From Macrolepiota albuminosa (taxonomy: Eukaryota; Basidiomycota; Agaricomycetes; Agaricales; Agaricaceae): a stretch of 64,000 nt of DNA. Below, one piece after another: positions 21,327 to 34,928 of this stretch (the stretch's first letter is position 1; every line of letters begins with the position of its first letter). The stretch spans positions 186,001 through 250,000 of the forward strand of contig JAMWFC010000115.1 in assembly GCA_027475525.1 (NCBI GenBank). Reading direction: 5' to 3'. Made by a program: the position numbers and the translations under genes. The notes under the pieces were generated by a model, which did not search any database, was not told the origin of the DNA, and saw nothing but the letters and a program-made list of their open reading frames with translations.

Positions 21327-22690
21327 TCAGCTGGTTGTGGGGGGTCGGTATTTCAATTTTTTGATCACGGGGGCATGTACCCAGTCGAGGGTGATTGGGA
21401 TGTCTGGGATGTTCTTCCAGGGGCATACGTCAAATCTGTGATCTTCTCCCCTGCAGTAGTTGCAAGGGCTTGGTTTTAAGAATCTGGCAATGAGCCTCCC
21501 GGTTTCCTTTGCTATAATATCTGTTGGAGTATCGTCTGTAAAGGTTGCCATTTTTACGTGGATGGCGAAAGCTTTCCCTGCTGTGTCCGCAGGGGTCCAT
21601 TCTCCCTTGATCTTGAATCCCTTTTCTCTGAGGTGCTGTTCTACCATTTTAATCGATTCCTCATTGATAGGTTCCGTGGTTTTGACAATAAGAGCCGTGC
21701 GTGAACTGACTCTCGCTTTAACCTCCCTGAACTGAATGAGTGCACCCAAGGTCCTGTGGTATACCCTTCCGATCTCTAGGAGCTGCTTTGCCTGCTGCTC
21801 TGATCTTGTTTTCACCATGACCCACCTATCTCTTTTTTCGAAGCACATCACCGATACTGGTGGTTGTTCGGCTAGAGTTTCTATCACCCATTTGATTTGG
21901 TTGATTGGTCCCTCTACACCGCCATCGTGATTTCCTGATATGGTCGCCCATAAGTATGTTGGGTCTCCACCGTATTCTTTACATTTGGTTTTGAATTCCT
22001 CCTGGGTCCACCTTTTTTCCTTCACGTTACGGCTGAGTCCGTTGAATAGGCGTAGATGGTTGAAGAAAAACGGTTCCGGAGTGGATCCTTTTAGGGCTGT
22101 TGCGTATGTGACTGGATTGGTTTTTTTTGTTTTTTCCGTGTTAGGTGTGAAGTGAAAACCTAAGCCTATTCCATCTGATTCTTCTCCCGAGTCTATCACC
22201 ACTTGTTCCTCTTGTTTGATTACTATCTCTTGACTGCTCTCCATTTTAACCTCTGGTTTCCTTCCTTTTTCCTTGGTCTCTTTCAGTTTGGTTTTCGGGG
22301 TTTCTTCTCCTCCCTTCCTCGATTTCTTCTTCACAGAGACTGACTCTGAGACTGTTGCTTCAACTGCAGCTGGGCGTTTGCGAGTCTCTGTCATTTGACT
22401 GGAGTAAAGCTGGGTAGAATTGATTTTATTACGTGGCATCCCCATCTGAGATCTGATCCATCCGGACCAGGGTGTAAACCTTTGATTAAATTGTTTTGAT
22501 TGCTCCAGGACTGTCCATTCCTCGCACGGGACAGTGACAAACGCCCAGTTGCTGGTCAACAACTCGGGATCTGCCACGCTCTCTGGCGGTGGCTCATGCG
22601 CTCTGGACTTTGGCGTCGAGGTACTCCCAGTCCCCCGATCCCTAACCTGACTCTCTCCAAGTCGGCGGTCTAATCTTTGATCGGTTGCCC
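21327..22690 (-). pseudogene. Lone ORF1 (gag-like) of a Tad1-type LINE
   Basis: A minus-strand frame open from about 22690 to the stop at 21327, over 420 codons. It carries a basic, low-complexity N-terminal half (KKKSRKGGEETPKTKLKETK) and an RRM-like central region. A CCHC zinc knuckle of form C-X2-C-X4-H-X4-C (CNYCRGEDHRFDVC) sits near the end, as in fungal LINE ORF1 proteins. No in-frame ATG precedes the coding start; the longest frame begins after a TGA and the first usable codon inside is GTG at 22577. An ATG in another frame lies just upstream. No ORF2 follows. It has no internal stops, so decay is recent or the frame is under some constraint. Confidence 0.6.
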
Positions 22691-24079
22691 TTGCTCATGC
22701 ATTTACATACTGCTCTGCTGGCCGGTCATTGCACGATTTGGGGTGGGTTTTTAAGGGTCAGTCTCCCTTCGTCTACAATATTCGACGAGTGCTTATAGTT
22801 TTCATCAACTTACCGTATATTTTGGGGAAACTTGAGGCAGAATCAATCGGCTTGGCACTTCGAACCAGCCCCGAAATCATAGGTGACGCGATCCAGCCCG
22901 GAAGTGGGACGCTGGAACGCGTATGAGGACGGGTGTACTCAAGACTCTGAGTAGGAACCATCAGACATACTGGGATGACCCCAGCAAATTCATCACACAG
23001 TTGCTCTGCGGAATTCCGTGCTTTTGGCATCGTCAACGAAAAGGTCAGCGTCAACCACGACGCGTGGGCAGCATGAAGAACGCTCTCCTCCGTCCTCATT
23101 GTGAAGCCGTCCCTAACCAAGCACGTTCCCCTCGCGAAGAAAATGAATCTTCAAAGCCGTCGAGTCGCAGACATTAATCCCGACAGTTTCGAGATGCCCG
23201 CCTACGGCAAGAAAAATTGCACTTGTCCAGCTACTTCCGCTTCATTCGGCCTCGAAGATATGGCCTTCAATGCAGGATTCCTGGAATGACCAACCCTCTC
23301 CGGCTCCCCATTACTTTTAGTATGATCTACTTCGTGATTATTCTTACAGTTATCCCGCTACCGTGTGTTCCCATCTCCGGAGATGTATAGACTATTACGA
23401 TGTCTTCAATACTTGGCGCTTCCCAATCCTAGGGCTTACAGCACTTCTTTCGACTGCGTGAACTTTGAATTACCGTGCACCAGGTATGGTTCTCATAGGG
23501 ATAACGAGCAATTCTGTATCCTGATCAAGATGCTTGCATTCTGTAATCAATCGCCCTCGAATACAACTGAAAAATGACTTTTTGTATGTTTAAACACTTA
23601 CCCGAATACCCTGCCGCTGTAACTGACATACCCAATTGCAAGGCTACTTTCCCTGGTTCCGGACAGGGTTGGGATTGTTTCCGTAATTATAAGATTTATG
23701 AGTCGTGTTAGTATGGTCGTTATGCCAATCTGTACATACCGATTGTTGGTCCGTATCTTATCAATTGACTGCGACCATTGGAGGTCCAGAAAAATCACCC
23801 GAACAGTGTGATGGATGATGAGTAACCTAGAAATCATTCGCACAGAACAACAGCAGAACTGTAAATTCAAAGAAAACCGTAAAAAGTGAAAGGTAATCTC
23901 AGCAAGCTTACGATCACATGAGAAGAGACTCTGAGAATTCGATCTCTGACATCTTCATTCACAAGGCGGCCAGGACAATTATCAAAGCAGACAATACATT
24001 TTTTTCATTTCTTCAACTTCTTAAACAATGGCATCCTATTTCTTAGCAACGAAACCCGGAGGATATTGTATAACATGAG
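22691..24079. other. 1.4 kb region without resolved gene
   Basis: Several open frames of 60-115 codons occur on both strands, for example 23120-22773 and 23870-23598 on the minus strand. None shows a recognisable domain and I could not build a consistent spliced model. A decayed gene is possible. Confidence 0.35.
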
Positions 24080-24799
24080 TTAAAGCGAGGCAAGGACGGC
24101 CGAGGCAGCAGTAACCGTGATCTTGCTGGGATCGGGCTCGACGGCCAGAGATGCAACCTTATCTTCATCTGTGACAATCACATAGCGCTGCATAACGGGA
24201 AAAGATCAAACAAAATCAGCCGTGGTCATGATCAAACGGTGGGAGTGCAGACGAACGAGAGAGCGTGTTCCACCGAGGATTGGGCTAGCATCAAAAGCAA
24301 GACCAATAGATTGAGAGAAGGTGGCAGTGTCATCAGCAATGAAGCGAACAGCTGAAAGCAAGATATGAAACATAACCCCATAGAGAACGCGTAGATGACG
24401 CACGAGAACCCTTGGGTGCAAGATTTTCCTTCCATGCCCTACAGACCCAAAATTAACGATCGCTAGTCATCGAATGTTAATAAAGAGGTACTTGGTCACG
24501 AAAACGTCATTGACTGAAAGGACATAGATTTCATTGATTCCCTTGGCTTTGAAATCACTGTAGGCCTCGAGATATCCTGGAATTTGAGCGTGGCAAGTAC
24601 CAGTGAATGCGCCGGGGACGCCGACCTAGAGAGCAATGATGGAACGATTTATCTTTCCTCATAGTTGATGGTGAAATGATAGTATACGCACGATAATGTT
24701 CTTGCCCTTTAATACAAGAGGTGTTGTCTCATTGGGTGCATTTTCTTTCACGGACTGTGAGGGAATAACACTGCCGACTTGAATGCGAGGAGTAGACAT
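24080..24799 (-). CDS. Peroxiredoxin, Prx5/AHP1/PMP20 type
   Basis: Thiol peroxidase reducing H2O2 and alkyl hydroperoxides. The start at 24799 gives MSTPRIQVGSVIPSQSV. The first intron (GTGCGT donor) precedes the active-site exon VGVPGAFTGTCHAQIPGYLE, in which the Cys of the P-X3-T-X2-C motif is the peroxidatic residue. Later blocks are NEIYVLSVNDVFVT, KAWKENLAPKG, VRFIADDTATFSQSIGL and FDASPILGGTRS. The C-terminal RYVIVTDEDKVASLAVEPDP runs to a TAA at 24082-24080. Length after splicing of about four introns is near 170 residues, as expected. No N-terminal mitochondrial leader and no clear SKL end, so a cytosolic location is likely. Confidence 0.9.
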
Positions 24800-25384
24800 G
24801 GTAAAAAAGCTAGAGAGGTTGATAGATGTAATGAAGAGAGACGATTGTGAGAATTAACGATATGTATAACAGAAAGTGATTGATCGATTTCGTTATCGAC
24901 CAGATATCAGAGATCTTTTGACTCGGCTTGGGGCCGCTATGAATCCGCCAATCCCTTTGTTGGCTCTTTTTCATCAGTATCAACTATGTCCCAGTATATA
25001 CATCCTAAACTCAAACGTTAAATATACCATCTCCGAGCGCCTTGTAAGAATCTGAATCAAGTACATGTATATCAGTCATTTGTTAGACTAACTAACGAAG
25101 GATTGTACATATAGTTATGCTACATGCCCCAGATGTCAAAAGAAGCGATATTCATTTACCCAACGAGACAGAATCGTACAATCGTGCGTTGACCGGGGAA
25201 AAAAGTATGTGAATGGTCCGGAAGGACAGCTATTTCGAGTTCTCCATGCATCTCAGCCCTTTGGAGAGACTTCAATTTACATTGAAAGCGTGTTGCAACG
25301 CCTTCTTGCTGTTGTATAATCGTGACCCAATAAGTTGATCTGTACTAACTTTCACCTTACTGGACCGAAGCGACAAGTCATCAC
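24800..25384. other. Intergenic region between peroxiredoxin promoter and the Cys-module gene
   Basis: Promoter side of the peroxiredoxin and 3' side of the next minus-strand gene. Nothing further recognised. Confidence 0.4.
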
Positions 25385-28208
25385 TTACAAAAAGAGCAAA
25401 CCCCCTGCATGGCCAATCTCATCCTTCAAGTGCATCGTATGGCAATGTACCTCGGATTTCTTACCGAGTATCTCAAAATCTGGCGTGACTACGGAATACT
25501 CGCCTTCAAACTTGAATGACACTTGTTTGACTGCCTGTGCCGGCTGAGTTGTTTGTTTGAAGCGCTTGTAGCACTGATGAGCTTCAAGGAAACCTGCTAT
25601 TCTCTTGTGGAAGACATTGAGGAGCGATGACCAACAGATATATTCCGTATAACGAGGAATCTACATGTTTCAAGGTTAGAAGCATTGAGATCAAGAGTGA
25701 GCCAACAAACAGTTTTCTTCGGAGCACGTGTTCTATCAGGCCGAGGTGCAGAGATGGGGCGGGCAGGAATACGAATTTTGAAGTTCGGACGTGCCTAGTG
25801 TACATTTTAGCCACATTTTCACGCATGAAGGTAGGGGAAAAAACAACCTCGTTAGACTCTTTGTCAGATAACCGCTCGTCAACATCGGATTCTTGAAGAT
25901 TAGACAGATCGCTAAGATCGCTGAGGTCACTATCCCATCCTGAAATTGACTGAGAATGTGTATCCTCGCTCGTGGAGCTCAATGTTGCGGGACCCTGAAT
26001 TGCAGCAACAGTAGAAGAAGAGTCAGACTTGGAGGGCAGAGAACGAGAGGACTTGTGAGTAAGGTCAATTTTGGAATGCAAGAATGCGGGACTGGTAGAT
26101 ACAATAGATGTAGGGGGGGTTTCTTGAAGAGGCGGTGACGAGTATGTAGATATCAAAGAATCATCTGCGGGCTGGTAAGATGGGCTGTCCGATGAAGATG
26201 GGATCTCCTTACAGCCTGAGGCCTCGGAGTTGGTCATTGTTGAGGTTGCACTCAGCAACGTGGAGGATTCCAAGGATGAGTTCAGTGGCCTAAGAGCAGG
26301 TATACGAATTTTCAACTTGACTGGCGTTTGCGTGTTCCCGCAATTTGAATCATGAGTTTCGTCCTTTTTCAAAATTGACACATCCTCGCTGGCACATAGA
26401 TCCACTTCCAGAATATCAGACCAGGTGACTGTTTTCCGTCTCTTGTGTGGTCGTGCTAAGCGTGCATCAGCATGAGCCTGAAGCTTCAATCGCCACTCCT
26501 TCTTAACACAGACAATACATCGCAAAGCTGTCGAGTCTGCAGGTAAAATCGCATTGCATTCGGGCGTTATACACCTGCGGCCAAACTGGAAAGAACAGAG
26601 ATGATTAGTTGCGGTAGAACAAATTCAATTAACCTGACCTTAGCTGGTGGAGGTTGTGAGCTTGGCACAGGCCGAGATTCGCTAGAGCTTTGGCATTGAG
26701 AAGTAAATGTCTTCGGTATTGTCTGTCTAGTGGTAGGCGGTAAAGACTAGAAATGGTATGGCTTAATACGAGATAATGATGATATGATGTGGGTAGTTAC
26801 TTGCCTCAATAGATGATGTCGAATGATGTAGCACACCATTAACTGGGAAAGGAATAGTAGGCTTTGAACTTGACCCCTCGTAGCGGGCCAACGGAGTTAA
26901 AGGCTGCGACATCTTGATATCTTCATTCTCAGGCTAGGTTAGCCAAGTTCAGATCCAAGTATACCCGACGGACATTAGCATGACACACCTCAGGATATTG
27001 AAGTTCCAGATCTTCCAGATCATCTAACACGTCTTCGGAAGTTTCAAATGGAGGTACAATCTCCTGGTGACAGAATCAGTATAAGAAAAAAAGGAAGCAA
27101 AAGAGCACAGTATGGTACCGAATGAACGACATCACTGACAACTATCAATCCTGCAGTGCAATCGGACTGAGGCATGTGTGAAGGTAGTGGAGAGGAGTGT
27201 CTTTGAAACAGCTGGTGACGTGGTTGGGATATAGTCATGTAGCATTTCGAACAAACATCAGGACCTTCATTCGGTAGCAAGGTGACGGCACAACCAGGCT
27301 GCGCACACCGTCGATGGTGCGGAGGCAGAGGATATATTGGCGGATGCGGTAGCACCATATTTGAAGGCAGCTTTTTAACCAGATAAACAAGTTGTCACTG
27401 TAGGTATAGAACACATACGATGGTGTGCGATATAATGGGGTCTACGAACTCTCCTTTTGCATTGAAATGAGGAATGGTTGGCATTGGGAGAGGTAACGAT
27501 TCGGTTGTCGGATAAGAGACAATCATCGAGGGTTGCTCAAGTTGTGTCTGATAACATGATTCGTTATAATTCTTGGGTATCTAGACACTACAGCTTAAAG
27601 CTTCTCTTATTTGGAGTACGAATTAGTAGCTCACCCAAAGTCGTCTGCCATGAACCTTTGTGTAATCCGCATGCGAATTATTGAAGACAGGCTGGATGTA
27701 TAGGTGTGAAATGAGAAGTTTTGTATAAAGAGGCATGAAGATCCACTACACGCGGTTGGCACGTATTGATGTGTCCTCCTTGTGTCGCAGGATAAGGTCT
27801 GGACACAAGCCATTGGTCCTTGCGAGGAACAACCGAGTATGACAATTATGTCAACTGAAAGAAGGTGCGAGTCAAGTGCTCTAACTCACGACATATTGTA
27901 TTTGCGCGCTTGAAGATGATTCTCTCTGCAAAAGGTTATCAGCTCAAGAGCGGAGATCTGAGGGTACCACTGACCTTTTTTCTCGCAAGACCTGAAGCAA
28001 ATACTTCTGCAGGTGTCGGAACGAGTTTCCAAAGTGGAGAAACCTCCATCACCGTAGATCGTTGTCTTTCTCCATCCCAATGTGCTTTACATCTCTCACA
28101 TGCGTCTGTCTGGGTTTTTGAAGTCAGCGGTTCTAAACATCGGGAACAGGCCTTCGCTTCAAGAGGATTGTAAATTTGCAGCGAACGCATTGGAGAATCG
28201 ATTTCCAT
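25385..28208 (-). CDS. Large protein with three spaced CxxC-type Cys modules, unknown function
   Basis: A multi-exon minus-strand gene, assembled by eye from frame and GT-AG signals. Exon 1 (from 28208) begins MEIDSPMRSLQIYNPLEAKA and holds module 1 (CSRCLEPL...ACERCKAHW). A later exon near 27330 holds module 2 (RRCAQPGCAVTLLPNEGPDV, then CSKC). The long exon from about 26585 holds module 3 (RRCITPECNAILPADS, then CIVC) followed by a basic stretch (ARPHKRRKTVTWSD). An acidic/Ser-rich region contains SDLSDLSDLSNLQESDVDE. The reading then passes a short intron into a C-terminal part with FKFEGEYSVVTPDFEI and a stop at 25387-25385. Each module looks like a two-CxxC zinc site. A nuclear, DNA-linked role is a guess. 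Exact exon borders are uncertain. Confidence 0.6.
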
Positions 28209-29279
28209 ATTCTAGACCATCAAGAGTATCGTAAGAAGAGCTAGAAAAAACGAAGATATGAGATGAAAGCCATGCCCTGATTGAGAATTGACGCAATCAT
28301 ACACAATTGGAGCTCCTTTCCTCTTTGTAGATCACTTGGACCAAAAAGACACCTAGCGTCGTCTGTAGGCACGCTCAAGATTAAAAAAATTACTTTTTTC
28401 CCAAAAGCCTATAATCGGCAAATTTCGATGACACATTTTCAAGCCGCGCATACATATGCATATACTAATCAAGATTTGAACGCGAACTTATTGAGCTCTT
28501 CTTGATGAGGCCTTCGTTCTCCGCGCATGCTTATCCATCGTCGACCTTTTTCTGGTCATAGTCGAGGAATTGGATGCTTCTTCTAGTGGTGCTGTATGAC
28601 CAGTGCTGCCCTAAAGTGATTGTTATCAAGGTTGGCAGGTTGGCCGGATATAGCCGACGCATTCAACTATGCTTCTTAAACGTTGTTTGTTAGTTACTTG
28701 TCTCCCCTGAAGTCTGTTTTGACTGATTCGCATTGTTCGTCGAATATAGTTGTTCACACCAATGATTTTGCTAGTCGGGGTTTCCTCAGGAACAGACTTC
28801 CAGCAATCATTATGGCCTATGACGGACCTAACAAAAGTTAGGGGTGCTGGATCATGGTGCTCGTGGAAAGACTCCCCCACCCCCGTTCTCAGAGTTTTAA
28901 CTGCATTGGAGCTTGATATTGGATAGAAATAGACCAATGTCTTTGAAACGGCTATTGTTGTGCGCCTCTAGTCCGCTTCGCGCAGCTGGAGCTAGCATTG
29001 ACTCAGGAGGGTGAATAAATACGCCGCGAGTGAACTGGGAAAATGAGTCCGTCTACCTTGCCAGACAACTCAACTAAAGCGCGGCACAGTCTCATTACGT
29101 TAGATATCATTATTTTAATTGCACCTCTAAAGAGTAATGAACAATCATCATGCGAGCGTATGGAAGAAAAGAACTACGTGAAGAGAAAAGAAATACTACG
29201 ACCTCTCATCCCCTCATCTCCCGTCGTGCTGTTCATCGGTATTGTTCGAGTTCGAAACAACACACAGGTACCTAGGCAT
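28209..29279. other. Intergenic region without recognised gene
   Basis: Only short frames. It includes the presumed promoter of the Cys-module gene (from 28209) and the 3' side of aconitase. No RNA gene recognised. Confidence 0.4.
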
Positions 29280-32184
29280 TTATGCAGCCCGAGCCTTGGC
29301 CTTAGCCGCCATCTACAACGCCCAATTCAGTCAACGAGCAATAAAAACAAAGAATAGACTCGACGCACGAGGTTGAGAGCCGAACCAGCCTTGAACCACT
29401 CAATCTGGCCCTCGTTGAAGGAATGGGCAAGAGCAAACTCTTGTGTCGAGCCATCCGCCTTCTTCACCTTGAGAGTGAGGTTCTTGCCGGGAGCGAAGCT
29501 CTCCAAACCAAGGATGGAAACCTTATCCGAAGGGCTGATCTTGTCGTAGTCGGCGGGGTCGGCGAAGGTGAGAGCAAGCATGCCCTGCTTCTTCAAGTTG
29601 GTTTCGTGGATACGAGCGAAGGAACGGACGATGATGGCAAGACCACCGAGGTAGCGGGGCTCAAGAGCAGCGTGCTCACGGGAGGAGCCTTCACCGTAGT
29701 TGGAATCACCGATGACGACCCACTTGATACCCTGGTCGCGGTACTCGGCGGCAACCTGGGGAACTCCTGCCCACTCACCGGTGAACTGGTTCTTGACCTT
29801 GTTAGCCTCGCCGTTCTCAGCGTTGATGGCACCGATAAGGCAGTTCTCTGTACGATGTCAGCGTGAAGTGATATACAAAGTCAAGATAGGTTACGTACGA
29901 GAGATGTTCTGGAGATGACCACGGTATTTCAACCATGGGCCACCAGCGGAGATGTGGTCCGTTGCTTTACGAGAGACTTTTGAGACTAGAATGATACAGA
30001 AGATCATGATACTTACTGCATTTGCCCTGAACCTTGATGAGGATGGGAAGGTCTTCGGGAGTCTTGCCATCCCAAGGCTTGAAGGGCTGGAGGACTTGAA
30101 GACGGTCAGACTTGGGGTCAACGGCGACTTGGACGCTAGCACGATCAGCAGGAGGAGGCTGGAAGGTGTTCTCGCCAGGGTCGTAGCCACGAGGGGGAAG
30201 CTCAGCACCGTTGGGGGCGGAGAACTTGAATTCCTTGCCATCAGCGCCAGTCAGAGTGTCAGTGAGGGGGTTAAAAGTGAGGCGACCGGCGAAAGTCATG
30301 GCCGTGACAAGGTCAGGAGAGGCGACATAGGCATGGGTGGCAGGGTTAGCGTCGTTGCGGCCAGTGAAGTTGCGGTTGTAAGAGGTGATGACTGTAATAG
30401 ACTAGTTCAGACCAATGTACTACGCAAACATGAGACAGACACGCACTAGAGTTCTTTTCACCCTTCTTGACGTCTTGCCTGTCCCATTGGCCGATACAAG
30501 GTCCACAAGCGTTGGCAAGGATCACTCCACCAACATCTTCGAAAACGCCGATTTGACCGTCACGGGCAATAGTGGCACGGATTTGCTCAGAACCGGGGGT
30601 GATGGTGAACTTGCTCTTGGTCTTAAGGCCATGCGAAGCAGCTTCCTTGGCAATTGAGGCAGAGCGAGACATGTCTTCGTACGAAGAGTTGGTGCAGGAG
30701 CCGATAAGTCCGACCTTGAGTTCCTCGGGCCAGCCGTTCTTCTTAACCTCAGCGGCAAACTTGGAGATGGGGGTGGCGAGATCAGGGGTGAAGGGTCCGT
30801 TGATATGGGGTTCAAGTTCAGAGAGGTTCTGGGAAGGCTTAGTTAGTCCCCGCAGGTTCACAAGATTAACGACGTACGATCTCAAGGAAACGGTCATATT
30901 CTGCTCCTTGGTCAGCGGCAAGGTTGTGCTTGAAGCTTTCCGCATATTTGGCAATTTCCGGGCGCTTAGTCGCGTTGAGGTAGTCGCCCATGCGTTTGTT
31001 CCAAGGGAAAAGCGAAGTCGTCGCGCCAATTTCAGCACCCATGTTGCAGATAGTAGCCATACCAGTGCAAGAGAGAGACTCGACACCAGCACCCATATAC
31101 TCAACGATCGCGCCAGTGCCACCCTTGACGGTAAGTTCACCAGCAACCTTGAGAATGACGTCTGTATGGTGTGAGCAGGCTTCATTCACGATACTGAAAA
31201 CCTACTTACCCTTGGGAGTAGTCCATCCACCGATTTGACCAGTAAGTTTAACACCGATAACCTTGGGGCATTTGAGTTCCCAAGGAATGTCCGCCATGAC
31301 ATCGACAGCATCAGCGCCACCAACACCGCAAGCAATCATGCCGAGACCACCAGCGTTCGGTGTGTGAGAGTCCGTGCCGATCATAAGTCCACCAGGGAAG
31401 GCATAGTTCTCGAGGATGATTTGATGAATGATACCAGAGCCGGGTTTCCAGAATCCAAGACCGTACTGAAATGATGAATTTGAATGAGTTTAGAACGAGT
31501 TGAAGGGGAAGGGGGCCAACCTTTGCAGTCGCAGTCGCCAAAAAGTCGTAAACTTCCTTGTTAATCTTGTTAGCACGTTCCAAATCCTTTACACCTCCAA
31601 CTTGAGCCTCGATAAGATGGTCGCAGTGAACGGTAGCGGGAACAGCAACAGTATCCATGCCAGCAGACATAAATTGGAGAAGGGCCATCTGGCAGTCATG
31701 TTAATCGTTATGCGGCAATGAGGAATTCAAGATTGAATTACCTGTGCGGTAGCATCCTGGCAAGCAACTCGCTGTGAAACATTCAGCATGAGAAGTGCAT
31801 TCATGATGAAACATGCTACTCACGTCCGGACGGAGCTTGAGGTAGCTGACACCACGCTCAATGTCCTGACCATGAGCATCATCGAGATGTCCGTAGAGAA
31901 TCTTTTCCGACAAAGTCAAAGGTCGGTTCAGCCTGATCATCGTCGGAAAAAATAGCAGAATAATCATCAGCGTTAAAGAAAAGATACAGTCCATGACTGC
32001 CTCACCTATTACGAACAATGACGAGATTGTCCTCGATACGCTGATAGTTGATATATGCGGTCTTCTCGTGCAAGGACATGGGGACTTTTGTATCACCAAT
32101 GCGGGGAGCAGCGGTGGCCATGCCTGCGGCCAGGCGCTGCAGCGCGCGCACTGCGCTTGCGGTCCTGTTAGAAAGGTTAAGCAT
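29280..32184 (-). CDS. ACO1: Aconitate hydratase, mitochondrial
   Basis: Converts citrate to isocitrate in the TCA cycle through a 4Fe-4S cluster. It starts at 32184 with a basic presequence ([21 protein letters not shown]), so import into mitochondria is expected. The domains run in order: [82 protein letters not shown] (cluster Cys), [14 protein letters not shown] (two further cluster Cys), [37 protein letters not shown] and [20 protein letters not shown]. About ten short introns. The last joins AGSALNL to [10 protein letters not shown] and the TAA at 29282-29280. The catalytic and cluster-binding residues I can check are present. Confidence 0.95.
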
Positions 32185-34928
32185 CGCCCTAACGACGACG
32201 ACGACGGGGAGAGGATGAAGAGTGGATGGAGACTTCCGGACCCGGGACGAACAAATTTATCCTTTTATTGCACGTGAATCAATCAGCGCCGGATCAGAAG
32301 TCGACCAATTAAAATCGCGGTTTTATGCAGTAGGGCTTAGCTAAGGCCCGCTCGGCATCACTTCTTCCGGTCGAACACGACGCTGCCCTGCGTCCAATTC
32401 TCTCTATGTATGTAGGACCAATCCGTGCGAGGGACTATCGTGTCCTTGACCTTGAAGCACTTTGCTTGTTTCCTATCTACCTGGACTTGCTTCACTTGTA
32501 TCCACACACGGCAGACTCGGGACGGCAATCAATTACCCGGATGTGTGCTCAAGTGTTCATATATCCACCTGTATCGATATCTTCAACGAATAATTTGCCA
32601 TGTACCACTTTGCATACTTTTCGCGTCAACAAAGCGAGTGCTATCTCTTGTCTCATTAAGCTACACCTATGTGTACTATCCGAGGAACTTGAAGCTCACC
32701 GATCAGCCCCTGTTCCTTCAGCATTTGAGTCGGAGCGTGTAGTGCATTATGACTAGATTTTATCAGTTTTCAGCACAGAATACCAACTTATATGCCTCAT
32801 GTTTCTACGGAACACATCGTCACAGTTTGACAGGGATCAAGTTGTATGTTGTCGACCTGGGGCGTCCTCATTTTAGACGTCCCGCCCTTTGCTCTATCGA
32901 AATTTGTCTTCTTTCCTTCTTTGTGGCTCTCTGAAGCACACGAGTGGAGCTGAAAGACATGTACCCTCTTGCATTCGGACCGTCAGAATAGAAGTCCAGA
33001 AAGACAGATATCTAGATGCTGGTTTTCTCCATCCGTAATTGAATAACACTATCTCTGACCCAATCAGGTGTTCACAAAGGTGATCCCTTTGTTGGAGAGC
33101 ATCTGCGGGTCGTGTCTCCCCAATCTTAACCACTCACGAAAACATAGCGTGAAGAAACGAAACATGATTTCGACTGTACTCACGTTGGTTATTGCCTCAC
33201 TTCCTCGTCAAGGGCAGCTTCGACGGAACACTATGATGTTATCTCATCTTTCTCCATTGCCTTTGCACATGTGATCGTGCAACATCTCTAAGCAGAAGGG
33301 AACGCGGCATACCAGGAAAACAGTCAGTCGAGGCGAAATAAAATAGCTCCACTATTTTTTCCGGAAAACGAAGTAGTAGGCGGGAAATGAGTAATGACCG
33401 CGCATGCAGAGTCTATGGATTAGGAGCTCGTCCCGGCGACTTTACGATGACATCTTCAGAATCTTTGCCATCGAGGCACGGTAATGATGAAAACCCGTAC
33501 TGCGTCGATCGACGGGGATGGGTGCTCAAATATGTAGTCACGAAGAGTACAAAGATGAGTACCTTGTTCACAGATGACATCTGATATGGTTTCCCTGTAA
33601 TAATGATATCAGTCACAAATCATAAAGAACAACATGTTCTCAAGTACTTATGATCGTAGCTAACCGAAGTGTACCTATTCATCAATCCTTTTCATCCCTG
33701 AAACCGACTGATGCGTAGTTGCTGCGACCCCGACACGCACAGCAAAGGGCGGCCCGACGAGTTCTCCTGGAAGTGATCTGTTTGACACGCCTCAGTTTGA
33801 GACTCCTGTTCGCCCTTTGTGGTTGCTTTATACACCCAATGTCAGGAGGACATGCGGTGCCCTGACCGACCTGGTTCTCATTGAATTACTTATTCGGCGT
33901 AATCAGTCGCACTCGTCCCGTCGAACATCACTTCGCTCGGCCATTGATGGTCGGACCAAGTTGTGAAAGAGTTTATGTGTGGACAGTCTTGAGATTTCCG
34001 GATGTCACACCCAGTCCTACTATCTCAGTTGATTGAGTTCCCGGAATTCCGGTGGTAACTAATTATTAGAACCTTCGGAAGTGTTGATCGTTGGTCCCTC
34101 CGGCCCGTAACTTCCATGAGGAGAAGTTATCCGAACAGTCCTTCGAATAACCCATTGCAAATCATTCACAGTAGATGACAGGTGCTCCAAGGGCGAGTAT
34201 AGCACTGTTGAAGTGCGATGTATCTTTATTATGATTTTCAGTTCTTTGGCGTCGAAAGAAGCGTATCGAGGAGCCCACGACACGTACGTTGAAGGGTGCA
34301 GGTTGCGTGGATGATTTTGTTTGGACGTCGAACAAATACTAAGGAGTCAACCGTTCCTTCCACTCAATTAATCACAATTGATGCATGTGCATGATCATGT
34401 ACCAGGATTATGTCAATGACTCAAATATCCTTAATGATACTCACGTTCACCTGACATGATGGGTTAACACTGTTTCTTTACTGGCTCTCCTCTCCCCTTT
34501 GCTGTTACTCTGATGGCTTCTAGGCACTCAATGAGCTCCAGTTCCTTCTGAACCACCTTGCGCTTTGCACTTATGAATCAGATCAATGTTTTACTTTATG
34601 TCTACCACCATCATCGAGAAGTCATTGAAGACTTTTGATCGTATCCTTCATGCACAGCCTAGTCGTTGACCCGCTGAAACTCCAGTTGTAAGGTGACGGA
34701 ACAACAGATTCGGAATGTTTGTCGTCACAGGGAAGGACGACACCTTGTATTTGACTATATTGGAGACAGAAGAACAAGGTTGCTCTCGGTAACCCGCTCC
34801 CCGACGGTTTGGGCGTGACGTTACCCTACTGCATTGACTGACGTATGGCGCCCATATAACACTCACCGAACCGCAAGGGCAAAAGGTGCGTCGGTCCCTC
34901 AATCCCCCCGACGTCCGCAAGATCCAAA
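32185..34928. other. 2.7 kb region without recognised gene
   Basis: The promoter of aconitase is at the left end. The rest has only scattered frames of 60-138 codons on both strands (for example 32406-32756 plus and 34648-35064 minus) with no domain or spliced model. No tandem repeat or transposon end was recognised. Confidence 0.4.
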
